Positions 7,870-15,911 of a stretch of 34,489 bases of DNA are shown here, piece by piece. This DNA is from Desulfobacteraceae bacterium (GTDB lineage: Bacteria > Desulfobacterota > Desulfobacteria > Desulfobacterales > Desulfosalsimonadaceae), in the NCBI GenBank assembly GCA_003599885.1, contig QZKW01000020.1, forward strand, positions 1-34,489. The letters are read 5' to 3'. Each line of letters opens with the position of its first letter. Positions within the stretch are counted from its first letter, which is position 1. The position numbers and the translations under genes are program-made. The notes below the pieces were generated by a model. It had not been told where the DNA came from. It saw only the letters and a program-made list of their open reading frames with translations, and did not search any database.

Positions 7870-9078
7870 ATGACAATTTTTCAGAACCATCATGATTCCA
7901 TTCTTCTAAAATTCTTTGCCCCTTTTATAGTCCTTTGTCTGCTTGGGGCGCAACCCTGCCCTGCGGAACCGACCGGTGAGAGCGAGGTCGTAATCACCAT
8001 GGCCAGCAGTGTGATAAAAAAAGATGTGCCGTCAGCACGAAGTGCGGCAGTGGACCAGTGCCTGCTCATGGCTGTGGAAAAAACAGCTCTGGGAATACTC
8101 CCGGTTGACCGGATCACTGAAAAATTCGACACGCTTGGCACCTTGCTGGCTGGTCGCCGGGATGAATTCATTCAGGATTATAAAGTGTTGAAAGAGACCC
8201 ACGATGGAAAAACCTACCGGGTGCTGGTCCAGACGACGGTTTTCAGCGCAAAGCTTAAACAGGAACTGAATGCGGACGGCAGGACGGACCAACCGGACAA
8301 TCTGCCAAAAATTTTATTTATGGTAACCGAACAGCAGGCAGGCGACCCTTCCATCCACTATTGGTGGCAGAGCGGCAATCCCATTCTTCAGCCGGACAGT
8401 GCGGTTGCTGCCATGAAGCAGGCTTTTTCGGGCAGGGGGTTTTCAGTGGTTGATGAAAAAACGGTTCCCTTCAGCACAATTGAAGACCTGGAAATGGGCC
8501 CTGAGATCTCTGACCCCGAGGCCATTGAGACCGGGAAACGGGCAAATGCGGACCTGGTGGTTGCGGGAAATGCGATTGCGGCGGAAGCACCCAACCGGAT
8601 GGGAGAAACCGCGCTGACATTCAAAGGCACCGTGACAGCTCGGGCGATTCTTGTGGCCACCGGCGAAACCCTTCCGGAATCCGTTAACAGCCAGACAGCG
8701 CTCAACCCGGATAAAGCAGCCGGCAGCCGGCAGACCCTGGCCGAAGCCGGAAAACAGGCGGGGCTTGATCTCTGCCAGCAGATTCTCGCAAAATGGAAGG
8801 AACAATCGGCAACCGGAGGAGATCTCTTCATCAGCCTCACGGGGCCGGATATCCTTCCCCATCTGGCGGCATTCCGGACCGCCCTGAAAGATATTGACGG
8901 TGTTTCCAGTCATCAAACCCTCGAAATGGGTAGCGATAAAGCAACCATCCGGGTCACGTTTGACGGCACCCCCCAGGCGCTTGCCGACGCGCTTGTATTA
9001 AAAACATTTGCTTCCTTCGGCATCAATATTTTTGAAATCACCGGCAATCAAATACAGATTCAATTGACGAGCCGATAA
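7870..9078 (+). CDS. Exported protein with a FlgT/LPP20-like N-terminal domain
   Basis: A 402-residue protein with a signal peptide (hydrophobic stretch about residues 12-27, likely cleavage near CPA-EP at 32-34). After it comes a segment of the type ITMASSVIKKDVPSARSAAV...AVEKTA, resembling the N-terminal fold of FlgT and LPP20-like lipoproteins, then YRVLVQTTVF. The middle part (about 110-270) looks like a nucleotide-independent alpha/beta domain with a FlgT-like LVVAGNAI strand. A C-terminal domain follows (about 320-402). A GGAG site lies 7 nt before the ATG. It follows ispB in the same operon. No flagellar genes are nearby, so a flagellar role is not supported; a periplasmic or outer-membrane-associated structural role is a guess. 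Family assignment is weak. Confidence 0.6.
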   Translation: MTIFQNHHDSILLKFFAPFIVLCLLGAQPCPAEPTGESEVVITMASSVIKKDVPSARSAAVDQCLLMAVEKTALGILPVDRITEKFDTLGTLLAGRRDEFIQDYKVLKETHDGKTYRVLVQTTVFSAKLKQELNADGRTDQPDNLPKILFMVTEQQAGDPSIHYWWQSGNPILQPDSAVAAMKQAFSGRGFSVVDEKTVPFSTIEDLEMGPEISDPEAIETGKRANADLVVAGNAIAAEAPNRMGETALTFKGTVTARAILVATGETLPESVNSQTALNPDKAAGSRQTLAEAGKQAGLDLCQQILAKWKEQSATGGDLFISLTGPDILPHLAAFRTALKDIDGVSSHQTLEMGSDKATIRVTFDGTPQALADALVLKTFASFGINIFEITGNQIQIQLTSR

Positions 9079-9108
9079 CTTCTGGGATTCTTATGTCCCC
9101 TGAAAAGC

Positions 9109-9146
9109 AAAAAAGGGTTTATAAGAAAGAATCCTTATAAACCCTT
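9109..9146 (-). terminator. Intrinsic terminator of the tRNA gene
   Basis: A 13-bp perfect stem (AAGGGTTTATAAG with CTTATAAACCCTT, 8-nt loop). Read on the minus strand it ends in CCCTTTTTTGC, a proper T-run, immediately after the tRNA. On the plus strand the T-run is poor, so it probably works mainly for the tRNA, though the stem also closes the operon on the other strand. Confidence 0.8.
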
Positions 9147-9154
9147 GAATTTTC

Positions 9155-9230
9155 TGGTAGGCGCGATTGGACTTGAACCAACGACTTCTACCGTGTCGAG
9201 GTAGCGCTCTGCCAACTGAGCTACGCGCCT
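9155..9230 (-). tRNA. tRNA-Val (GAC)
   Basis: A 76-nt cloverleaf with the CCA end encoded. Acceptor stem AGGCGCG/CGCGCCT, D-arm GCTC-AGTTGGCA-GAGC, anticodon stem CTACC/GGTAG with loop TCGACAC, variable loop AAGTC, T-arm GTTGG-TTCAAGT-CCAAT, discriminator A. The anticodon GAC decodes GUC/GUU valine codons. Position 33, almost always U, is C here; the stem pairing leaves no other register. It has its own promoter at 9246-9275 and terminator at 9109-9146, so it is a monocistronic tRNA lying between convergent and divergent protein genes. Confidence 0.95.
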
Positions 9231-9245
9231 GTAAAAGATGTGGGA

Positions 9246-9275
9246 TTGTTACCATCAATCCCGTTTTACTGTCAA
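9246..9275 (-). promoter_or_regulatory. Promoter of tRNA-Val
   Basis: On the minus strand a perfect TTGACA (9270-9275) is followed after 18 nt by TAACAA (9246-9251). The tRNA 5' end lies 15 nt further on, leaving a short 5' leader for RNase P. The -10 is weak but the -35 and position are good. Confidence 0.65.
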
Positions 9276-9318
9276 GAAAAATAAAGGGGCTTTTTTTGAC
9301 GGCTCCGCCACAACTCGC

Positions 9319-9347
9319 TTGAATTTACCATAGATTACCGCTATATA
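9319..9347 (+). promoter_or_regulatory. Promoter of the GNAT acetyltransferase, predicted leaderless
   Basis: TTGAAT, a 17-nt spacer and TATATA. The next six bases (TTTCCA) lead directly into the ATG at 9354, so +1 should coincide with the start codon. No Shine-Dalgarno is present. Confidence 0.5.
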
Positions 9348-9353
9348 TTTCCA

Positions 9354-9815
9354 ATGATCAGAAAAGCCACCATAGAAGATGTCAAATCCATTCACGCGCT
9401 CCTGAAATATTATGGAGATCGGGAAGAACTCCTCTCCCGCCCCTTAAGCAAACTCTATGATCATATCCGCGATTTTTCAGTGTACACCAGTCCGGATGAC
9501 GACAAAACCATTATCGGCTGCTGCGCCCTGCAATTCTGCTGGGAGGATCTGGCGGAAATCCGGTCCCTGGCGATCATCAAAGAAGCAAAGGGAAAATCCA
9601 TCGGCCGGCAGCTGGTGGAAAAAATTTTTGAAGAGGCCAAGCAGTTTAAAATCAAATCCCTGTTCACCCTCACCTACAAACCTGTATTTTTCGAAAAATT
9701 CGGATTCATCAAAATCGATAAAGCCGATCTGCCGATTAAAATCTGGTCAGACTGCATCCAGTGCGTAAAATTTCCGGACTGCGATGAAACCGCCATGATC
9801 AAATATTTAGATTAA
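9354..9815 (+). CDS. Short ArgA-type GNAT N-acetyltransferase
   Basis: A 153-residue GNAT protein of the short N-acetylglutamate synthase-like group, which transfers acetyl from acetyl-CoA to an amino acid, probably glutamate, in the first step of arginine synthesis. Evidence: the start MIRKATIEDVKSIHALL, the acetyl-CoA loop EAKGKSIGRQLVEKI (about 79-93), YKPVFFEKFGF (beta5/alpha4, about 107-117), and the cysteine-containing end CIQCVKFPDCDETAM that marks this subfamily. It lacks the amino-acid-kinase domain of E. coli ArgA, as usual for this subfamily. The start is fixed by the conserved N-terminus although no ribosome site exists. No other arginine genes are nearby, so the glutamate substrate is inferred from family. 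Confidence 0.8.
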   Translation: MIRKATIEDVKSIHALLKYYGDREELLSRPLSKLYDHIRDFSVYTSPDDDKTIIGCCALQFCWEDLAEIRSLAIIKEAKGKSIGRQLVEKIFEEAKQFKIKSLFTLTYKPVFFEKFGFIKIDKADLPIKIWSDCIQCVKFPDCDETAMIKYLD

Positions 9816-9892
9816 CCGGCACCTGTTTTATAAAAAATTACCCCGTTGATCAAAAGTCGGCAGATTTTACAGGCGGCGTCAGGCTTTTACGC

Positions 9893-10183
9893 TTAACTGA
9901 CTTGAATCACGTTGTTTCTGGTTCCAAAGCAGTTGATGCATACATTTTCGTTCTGAGGATCATTTTCCCAGTGTTCATCAACCTTGAACCGGTATTCATA
10001 GGTTCCCGGCGGCAGCATCAATGTTTTGCGCCAGACATTCTGCTCATCACGCTGCATCACATGCTTTTTCTCGTTCCAACCATTAAAATCCCCCAAAATA
10101 CAAACAGACTCCGCATTTTCATCACAGAACACAAATTGAATTTTTTTGCGTTTTTTGATGGAGTTAGTTGTCTTTCCAACCAT
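9893..10183 (-). CDS. Stand-alone glycogen-binding (CBM48/AMPK-beta type) domain protein
   Basis: A 96-residue protein consisting of one isoamylase-early-set/CBM48 domain. Typical residues: VCILGDFNGWNEKKHVMQRD (31-50), VWRKTLMLPPGTYEYRFKVD (55-74), then WENDPQNENV. The Trp and Lys positions that contact alpha-glucan in AMPK-beta-like domains are present. There is a short basic N-terminal tail (MVGKTTNSIKKRKK) and no signal peptide or catalytic domain. A clean AAAGGAGACGAAAA site precedes the ATG. It is convergent with the acetyltransferase. It might target or regulate a glycogen enzyme in trans, but no partner gene is visible here. Confidence 0.85.
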   Translation of the reverse strand: MVGKTTNSIKKRKKIQFVFCDENAESVCILGDFNGWNEKKHVMQRDEQNVWRKTLMLPPGTYEYRFKVDEHWENDPQNENVCINCFGTRNNVIQVS

Positions 10184-10737
10184 TTTTCGTCTCCTTTATC
10201 TGAACGGTTATAATATGCACATAGCCTGCGAGGGTGTATGAAATACCAAGTAGTAAGCTAAGGACATGCAAAAATACTGCCAAAAGGGAATTCCGAAGGA
10301 AGGTCCAGAACAGGAACTGCATAAATTCTTATCGAGGAAATCACTGATTGATAATCCACATTATAATGCTTTTACCCTGATGCGCAATATAATTAAAATT
10401 AATCAAATTCAATTGGTTAAAAAACAATTAACGCATCACGCCCCGGATTCAATCGTTCCGGTTCAGGCCACCCGGCTGAATTCCCGCTTTTCAAGAAAAC
10501 CCAACCCGGTCAGCCAACCTCATTTTGGCCGCCATCTTATTTTACAATTTGTAAAAAAAATCTTCTTCATATCTGCCCGGATGAATTACGGATGAATTTC
10601 TGTTTACGACTATTAAAAAAAACTCTAATATACGTTTCAAATTTAAACGGCCAGGCCTTTAATTTATTAATCCAATTTTAAGAGGAAGCGGCGTTGCCTC
10701 GATAAAGCAGGCATCCATAAATTCAACGAGTTAGAAT
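10184..10737. other. AT-rich intergenic region, no supported gene
   Basis: About 550 bp between divergent genes. An open frame at 10266-10595 (109 codons) has a weak ribosome site, no recognisable motif and a mixed, basic composition; I do not call it. Base composition from 10350 to 10700 is clearly more AT-rich than the neighbours. On the minus strand a TATTAT-like hexamer near 10210 could belong to the glycogen-binding gene. No repeats or stable hairpins stand out. Confidence 0.5.
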
Positions 10738-11085
10738 ATGAACCGGATAATTGAGCTTGATTTTGGCGATTTTATTTTAGAAGCGGAACTGTTTGACACC
10801 CTCATTGCCCGTAAATTCGCGGCCCACCTCCCGTATACGGTCCAGCTCGAGCAATGGGGCCGGGAACTTTACGGGTCCATCGGCAGAAATCTCGGTGAGG
10901 ATCAGCCGGTTGAAGACATCCCGCCAGGAGGCATCGCTTACACCAGCAACGGGAAATATTTCTGCATTTTTTTCGGCCAGAAACCGGCCTGGGCGGTCGA
11001 GCATATCGGCCGTATCATCGATGAGCAGTGGGAAAAACTTGTGACTCATCCGGATCAGGATATGGTGTTTGTTACATTAAAATAA
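10738..11085 (+). CDS. Cyclophilin-like fold protein
   Basis: A 115-residue protein of the small archaeal/bacterial cyclophilin-like family (COG2164 type, as in TM1367). Pattern: an N-terminal beta strand (IIELDFGDFILEAELFDT), ARKFAAHLPYTVQLEQWGRELYGSIG, DIPPGGIAYTSNGKYFCIFFG and a final beta strand MVFVTL. The fold is related to cyclophilin, but prolyl isomerase activity is not established for this group. No signal peptide, so cytosolic. It lies alone, convergent with the pilT-like genes 26 bp away. The start lacks a strong Shine-Dalgarno, but the N-terminus matches the family. Confidence 0.8.
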   Translation: MNRIIELDFGDFILEAELFDTLIARKFAAHLPYTVQLEQWGRELYGSIGRNLGEDQPVEDIPPGGIAYTSNGKYFCIFFGQKPAWAVEHIGRIIDEQWEKLVTHPDQDMVFVTLK

Positions 11086-11111
11086 AGGACGCCATGCCCG
11101 CCAATGGCGAT

Positions 11112-12152
11112 TTATAGAAAAAGCGACTTGTCGATGGCTTTTTCATACGCCGCTTCCCTTGTTATTATCCCTTCGTTAATCAATTTGGACAAGTGACCGT
11201 CCATGCTCTGCATGCCTGCTGCAATTCCGGTCTGGAGAATAGAACCGATCTGAGAGATTTTCCCTTCCCGGATCATACTGGCAAGAGCTGTTGAGCCGAT
11301 GAGTATTTCATTGGCGGCGCAGCGGCCCCCGTCTTTTGTTTTGATGAGTTGCTGGGCGATAACGGCGCGAAGCGATTCGGAAAGCATGGTTCGGGTCTGC
11401 GCCTGCTGATCTGCCGGAAAAGCGTTGATGATGCGATCGATGGTTTTCGCAGCAGAGTTTGTATGCAGTGTTCCGAATACGAGAATGCCGAGTTCAGCGC
11501 AGGTCAGGGCAAGGGCGATGGTTTCCAGATCCCGCATTTCACCGACAAGGATAATATCCGGATTTTCACGGCTGGCCACTTTTAAGGCCTCACCGAAATT
11601 TTTTGCATGGTTCCCGATCTCCCGGTGGGTGATCAGACATTTTTTATTCTGGTGGACAAATTCCAACGGGTCTTCAATGGTGATAATATGCCCGTCACGG
11701 GTATCATTAATATAATTAATGATGGCCGCGAGGGTGGTTGACTTGCCACTGCCAGTGGGTCCGGTCACCAGCACCAGCCCCCTTGTATATTCGGCTATGG
11801 TTTTAAGCACATCCGGAAGGCGCAACTGCTCCAACGTCAAAATCTCCGTGGGAATCAACCGGAACACCGCACCGATCCCCCGATGCTGGTAAAGATAGTT
11901 GCATCTGAATCGCCCGACATTTTCCAGTTCATAGGCCATGTCAAAATCATAATTTGTTTCAAACCGGGCCTGTTGTTCCGGCGTCAGGATTTCAAAAAGA
12001 ATCTGTTTATTGGATTCGGAGGTCAAGACGGGATGATCAAGGGCGACCATCTCGCCGCTCTGTCGTATTAGCGGCGGAAAACCGACTACCATATGCAGGT
12101 CACTGGCGCCCCGCTCCTTCATTTCTTTAAAATACGCATCCAGCAGTTTCAT
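11112..12152 (-). CDS. PilT/PilU-type retraction ATPase
   Basis: A 346-residue hexameric secretion-ATPase family protein that powers type IV pilus retraction at the inner membrane. Visible: N-terminal PAS-like domain (SDLHMVVGFPPLIR), Walker A GPTGSGKST at 131-139, Asp box (ITIEDPLEF), Walker B (PDIILVGEMRD), His box (LHTNSAAKTIDRIINAFP), and a C-terminal segment ALASMIREGKISQIGSILQT that resembles the AIRNLIRE retraction motif. Length is normal for PilT. It is the last gene of a three-gene minus operon, 34 bp after a second PilT-like gene. No pilin or PilB/C genes are in the window, so it must work with components encoded elsewhere. PilT versus PilU cannot be decided by eye. Confidence 0.9.
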   Translation of the reverse strand: MKLLDAYFKEMKERGASDLHMVVGFPPLIRQSGEMVALDHPVLTSESNKQILFEILTPEQQARFETNYDFDMAYELENVGRFRCNYLYQHRGIGAVFRLIPTEILTLEQLRLPDVLKTIAEYTRGLVLVTGPTGSGKSTTLAAIINYINDTRDGHIITIEDPLEFVHQNKKCLITHREIGNHAKNFGEALKVASRENPDIILVGEMRDLETIALALTCAELGILVFGTLHTNSAAKTIDRIINAFPADQQAQTRTMLSESLRAVIAQQLIKTKDGGRCAANEILIGSTALASMIREGKISQIGSILQTGIAAGMQSMDGHLSKLINEGIITREAAYEKAIDKSLFL

Positions 12153-12186
12153 AGAATCTTCGCTTTCAATACATCATTTTTGATTG

Positions 12187-13251
12187 TCAAAGGGTTTTCT
12201 TAAAAAACGGCTTAAATGTTTCCGGCTTATTTGCATTGGCAGCCGCATCCTCTGCTGTTATGCATCCTGATTTCAGAAGCGTCATCAGCGATTCATCCAT
12301 TAATTGCATACCGGATTTCTTGCCGGTCTGCATCATGGACGGGATTTGAAATGTTTTTGCATCCCGGATCAGATTCGCCATTGGCAGGGTGCCGATTAAA
12401 ATTTCAAGAGCTAGAACCATTTGCGCGCCGTCCGCCGCAGGAACCAGCCGTTGGGTAATCACAGCTTTAATGGCTTCGCTCAGCATGGTTCGTATCTGAT
12501 TCTGTTCTTTAGGGGGAAAGGAGTCAATAATCCGTTCCACGGTTTTGGGGGCACTGGATGTCGACAAGGTGCCGATCACAAGATGTCCGGTCTCAGCCGC
12601 TGTGATGGCCAGGGACATGGTTTCCAGATCTCTTAATTCACCGATCATAATAACGTCCGGGTCCTGCCGGAGAGCGCCTCTCAAGGCATTGGCATAAGTC
12701 AATGTATTAGAGCCTAATTGCCGCTGATTCACCACTCCGCGTTTAAACGGATGAACAAATTCAATGGGATCTTCAACTGTCAGGATATGGTGCGACCGGT
12801 TGGTATTAATATAGTCAACCATTGCGGCGAGGGTGGTTGACTTGCCATGCCCGGTTGCCCCGGTAACCAGTATCAGCCCCTGATGGTTGTCTAACACCCG
12901 CTTGATGATATCCGGAAGCCCGAGATCAACCAGGGTCGGAATTTGGGGGGGGATCACTCGAAACACTGCGGAAAGTCCCCGCTGATGCTGCATGGCGCTT
13001 CCGCGAAACCGACCAATTTCAGGGAGTTCGTAACTAAAATCCAATTGAAGCGAATTTTTGAGAAATTCTTTTTGCGGCTCGGTTAATATTTCAAGTATCA
13101 ATTCCTGACATTGATTCAGATTCAGAGGGGCGCTTTTTAATTTTTTCAGTCTCCCCAAATGCCTCACGGTGATGGGTTCGCCCGGGACAATATGAACATC
13201 CGATGCCTTTAAATCAACCGCCGCCTTGAAAACCTTATCTAATTTCGCCAT
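12187..13251 (-). CDS. PilT-family ATPase, divergent paralogue
   Basis: A 354-residue second member beside the first. Walker A reads GATGHGKST (132-140): the usual GPTGSGKS has Ala and His in place of Pro and Ser, while the essential Gly-Lys-Ser is kept. Other elements are intact: LTVEDPIEFVHPF, Walker B PDVIMIGELRD, and LSTSSAPKTVERIIDSFPP where the canonical LHTNSA His is Ser. The retraction motif region is MANLIRDAKTFQIPSMMQT. ATG at 13251 is preceded by GTG at 13254; the ATG has the better GGGA spacing. The altered His box and P-loop suggest a specialised or weaker motor, as for PilU-like partners of PilT; this is inference. Confidence 0.85.
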   Translation of the reverse strand: MAKLDKVFKAAVDLKASDVHIVPGEPITVRHLGRLKKLKSAPLNLNQCQELILEILTEPQKEFLKNSLQLDFSYELPEIGRFRGSAMQHQRGLSAVFRVIPPQIPTLVDLGLPDIIKRVLDNHQGLILVTGATGHGKSTTLAAMVDYINTNRSHHILTVEDPIEFVHPFKRGVVNQRQLGSNTLTYANALRGALRQDPDVIMIGELRDLETMSLAITAAETGHLVIGTLSTSSAPKTVERIIDSFPPKEQNQIRTMLSEAIKAVITQRLVPAADGAQMVLALEILIGTLPMANLIRDAKTFQIPSMMQTGKKSGMQLMDESLMTLLKSGCITAEDAAANANKPETFKPFFKKTL

Positions 13252-13287
13252 CACATTTCCCGTTCACGGATTCGTCGATAATGACTG

Positions 13288-13536
13288 TTATTTGATCGCA
13301 TCTTCTGGAACAACGATTTCGATGTCGTCTTTACGGACATTTAAAAATGCCGCTTTCATTGGTGGTGCACCATTGTGCTGATGATGCTTCACTTCAGCAT
13401 CGGTTACGGATATAAATGCTTTGGATTCATTCATATAGTCAGTCAAGCGGACTCCCTGGTAAATACTCATGTACCCTTTAATTTCAAAGTGATGGGTAAA
13501 AATAATGACTTTTTGTTTTTCGGCGTCGTCACTCAT
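13288..13536 (-). CDS. Small DUF6812-like protein upstream of the PilT pair
   Basis: An 82-residue protein, MSDDAEKQKVII... to ...VVPEDAIK. The ATG at 13536 is chosen because AGGAGG lies 6 nt upstream; a longer frame reaching 13617 has no ribosome site. It is mostly beta-strand (IIFTHHFEIKGYMSIYQG, RLTDYMNE, AFISVTDAEV, AAFLNVRKDDIEIVV), as in short Sm-like or DUF6812 proteins found beside type IV pilus ATPases. No signal peptide. It is first in the operon, 36 bp before the PilT-like gene. Role unknown; a pilus-linked function is suggested only by context. Confidence 0.65.
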   Translation of the reverse strand: MSDDAEKQKVIIFTHHFEIKGYMSIYQGVRLTDYMNESKAFISVTDAEVKHHQHNGAPPMKAAFLNVRKDDIEIVVPEDAIK

Positions 13537-13674
13537 GGCGGCCTCCTGAAATTTTAAACAAACGTAATCACAATTCCTGAATCGTTGCATCCTACTGTAT
13601 TCGAAACAAGTGTTCAATCTGTTATGCGCTTTTATAAATAATAAATACAGGCAGGTTTTTAAGTGAAAAACCGC

Positions 13675-13702
13675 TTGACATTTTTCGAACTAAATTTAAA
13701 AT
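13675..13702 (+). promoter_or_regulatory. Promoter of the TetR-family regulator
   Basis: A perfect TTGACA is followed after 16 nt by TAAAAT. Downstream (about 13690-13715) is an AT-rich imperfect dyad around AAATTTAAAATTTGAATT that could bind the regulator itself; the dyad is weak. Confidence 0.6.
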
Positions 13703-13760
13703 TTGAATTAAATTTTATTTTTGAATATGATTAAATATCTCGTTAATGAAGAGGTTATCC

Positions 13761-14444
13761 ATGTCTGAAAAAAAACAATCACCGATAAAGGAAAAATCAC
13801 CCGGAACTCAGACCCCATCTTCCTTGCGCCGGCAGCGGGAAAGGGAGCATCGCTATCAAACTATACTGACAGCTGCGGAACGACTCTTTGCCACCGAAGG
13901 GTACCATAAAACAAGCATGGAACAAATCGCCAACGCTTCCGAAGTATCTGTGGGCGCGGTGTATTTTTATTTTAAAAACAAGGAAGACCTCATCATCCAG
14001 CTCATGGACGAAATCGGCTATCTGCTACGCCGAACGATCGGCTCGGTATTTCTGACCCATGGCCCGACCATGGAAAGCTTTAAACTCACGGGCCAGGCTT
14101 TTTTTGAAGATTTCTGTGTCAATAACCCTGAAAAATGCGCCATTATTTTTCGCGAATCCGTGGGCCAGAGCCCGGAAGTGGAAACGCGCCGCAAGGTTCT
14201 GTTCGACAAATGCACGGGCGATGTGTTCGGCGCTTTAAAGTCAGTTATAGCACATCAAGAACTGGCCTTTAAGGATAAATTATCTGCGGAGGTGATCGCC
14301 GTCAGCATAATGGGCATATATGAACGGATTGCCTACCAGTACCTCTTCTGGCAGGACCGTTCAGACGAGCTAAAAAGCATTGGCCGGGACGCAGTGGAAT
14401 TTATTTTAGGGGGGGTCAGCAACCTGGTAACTAAAACCGAATGA
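13761..14444 (+). CDS. TetR/AcrR-family transcriptional regulator
   Basis: A 227-residue repressor-type protein. The N-terminal tail (residues 1-30) is charged and disordered. The TetR helix-turn-helix follows: ILTAAERLFATEGYHKTSME (35-54), then IANASEVSVGAVYFYFKNKE, with the typical YFYFKNKEDL recognition end. The C-terminal ligand domain (about 85-227) is generic. The ATG at 13761 is preferred over one at 13746 because AGAGG lies 6 nt before it. It stands just upstream of an acyl-CoA dehydrogenase in the same direction, so a fatty-acid-type effector and local control are likely but inferred. Confidence 0.9.
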   Translation: MSEKKQSPIKEKSPGTQTPSSLRRQREREHRYQTILTAAERLFATEGYHKTSMEQIANASEVSVGAVYFYFKNKEDLIIQLMDEIGYLLRRTIGSVFLTHGPTMESFKLTGQAFFEDFCVNNPEKCAIIFRESVGQSPEVETRRKVLFDKCTGDVFGALKSVIAHQELAFKDKLSAEVIAVSIMGIYERIAYQYLFWQDRSDELKSIGRDAVEFILGGVSNLVTKTE

Positions 14445-14588
14445 ATCTAAAATATGGAATACATATTCTAAACGAAAAAATTATTCAATAAAAAAAACAA
14501 ACAGATAACCGCGCAGTGGCCCATACTCTGATTGAGAGCGACAAAAAAATCATCTGTTTTCAGAGCATAGCCCGAAAGGATACCCGTA

Positions 14589-15749
14589 ATGACTTACGAA
14601 TTTAAAACCGACTCCACTTGCCAGCAATATTTTTCAAAATCTCATGACATGGTGCGCAAATCGGTTCGGGAATTTATCAAAAAAGAAGTGTTGCCATTTG
14701 TCGATGACTGGGAAGAAGCCGGAGAATTTCCCAGAGAAATCTACAAAAAAGCAGGCGACATGGGTCTTCTGGGCATTGGGTTTCCTGAAGCATACGGAGG
14801 TACGCCCGGAGACATATTTTTCGGTGTCGCAGTAAACGAAGAACTCATGCGGTCCGGGTCTGGCGGATTCTGCGCAGGCATAGGATCCCTCAACATCGCC
14901 CTTCCGCCCATATTAAATCTTGGGTCGGAAAAATTAAAACAAAAATACATTCCGCCCGTCCTTGCCGGGGACAGAATCGCAGCACTGGCCATTACCGAAC
15001 CCGGCGGCGGATCTGACGTGGCCGGTCTCAAAACAACGGCCGTCCGGGACGGGAGCGATTACGTTATTAATGGCAGCAAAACATTCATCACCAGCGGATA
15101 CCGTGCTGACCAGGTCACCTGCGCAGTTCGTACCGGCGAGCCAGGCGCTCATGGTATCAGCATGATCGTTGTGGAAAAAGGGACTCCGGGTTTTTCCGTT
15201 TCCAATAAACTGAAAAAAACCGGTTGGTGGGCCTCGGACACGGCAGAACTGTTTTTCGACAATTGCTATGTTCCGGCGGAAAACCTGATCGGTGAAGAAA
15301 ATCAGGGTTTTTACGCCATCATGATCAATTTCCAGAAGGAACGGCTGGCGCTTGCCGTCATGGCGAATATGACGGCCCGAATGGCCCTTGAGGAAGCTGT
15401 CAAATATTCTAGACAACGCGAAGCCTTCGGAAAAAAACTGAGCGGTTTTCAAGCGACTCGTCACAAACTTGCGGATATGGGGACACTTGTGGAGGCCAGC
15501 ACGGAATTCACTTACCGGGTGGCAGCAAAAATCGGTGCCGGTGTCGATCAGATCAAGGAAGTGTCCATGGCCAAGAATTTCGCCTGCTCGGTCAGTGACA
15601 AAGTCACTTATGACGCAGTACAGATTTTCGGAGGCTACGGATACATACGCGGCTATCTCGTGGAGCGCCTTTACCGGGACAACCGCATTTTGTCAATCGG
15701 CGGTGGAACCACGGAGATCATGAAAGAGATTATATCAAAACTGATGTAG
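14589..15749 (+). CDS. Acyl-CoA dehydrogenase (long-chain/LCAD-like active-site layout)
   Basis: A 386-residue FAD enzyme catalysing alpha,beta-dehydrogenation of acyl-CoA, passing electrons to ETF. FAD/substrate loop AITEPGGGSDVAGLKT (134-149); FITSG (166-170); helix REAFGKKLSGFQATRHKLAD (277-296); C-terminal QIFGGYGYIRGYLVERLYRD and GGGTTEIMKEII. The position that carries the catalytic Glu in medium-chain enzymes is Gly (GGGTTEI). Glu268/Glu269 in MALEEAVKYSRQREAFG sit where LCAD and isovaleryl-CoA dehydrogenase keep their catalytic Glu. A GAAAGGAT site precedes the ATG. It follows the TetR gene by 144 bp. Substrate chain length cannot be determined. Confidence 0.9.
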   Translation: MTYEFKTDSTCQQYFSKSHDMVRKSVREFIKKEVLPFVDDWEEAGEFPREIYKKAGDMGLLGIGFPEAYGGTPGDIFFGVAVNEELMRSGSGGFCAGIGSLNIALPPILNLGSEKLKQKYIPPVLAGDRIAALAITEPGGGSDVAGLKTTAVRDGSDYVINGSKTFITSGYRADQVTCAVRTGEPGAHGISMIVVEKGTPGFSVSNKLKKTGWWASDTAELFFDNCYVPAENLIGEENQGFYAIMINFQKERLALAVMANMTARMALEEAVKYSRQREAFGKKLSGFQATRHKLADMGTLVEASTEFTYRVAAKIGAGVDQIKEVSMAKNFACSVSDKVTYDAVQIFGGYGYIRGYLVERLYRDNRILSIGGGTTEIMKEIISKLM

Positions 15750-15911
15750 GAGCTTCATTGCAGATCAAAAAATGCATGGAATGACATGAACCTCCCGACA
15801 AATTGTTCCACAGGACTTTCATTGATATTTTAAAAAAACTCTGATATTTTTCAGGCATCATCCGTTTGTGACATTCTCTTATCGTGACAACCACATGAAA
15901 GGAGGGTCATC

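Noticed and set aside
7870-9078. Flagellar gene (FlgT) as firm annotation
   Set aside because: Only the N-terminal pattern resembles FlgT and no flagellar genes are nearby.
10266-10595. 109-codon open frame in the AT-rich gap
   Set aside because: No motif, weak ribosome site, and composition not like neighbouring genes; more likely chance.
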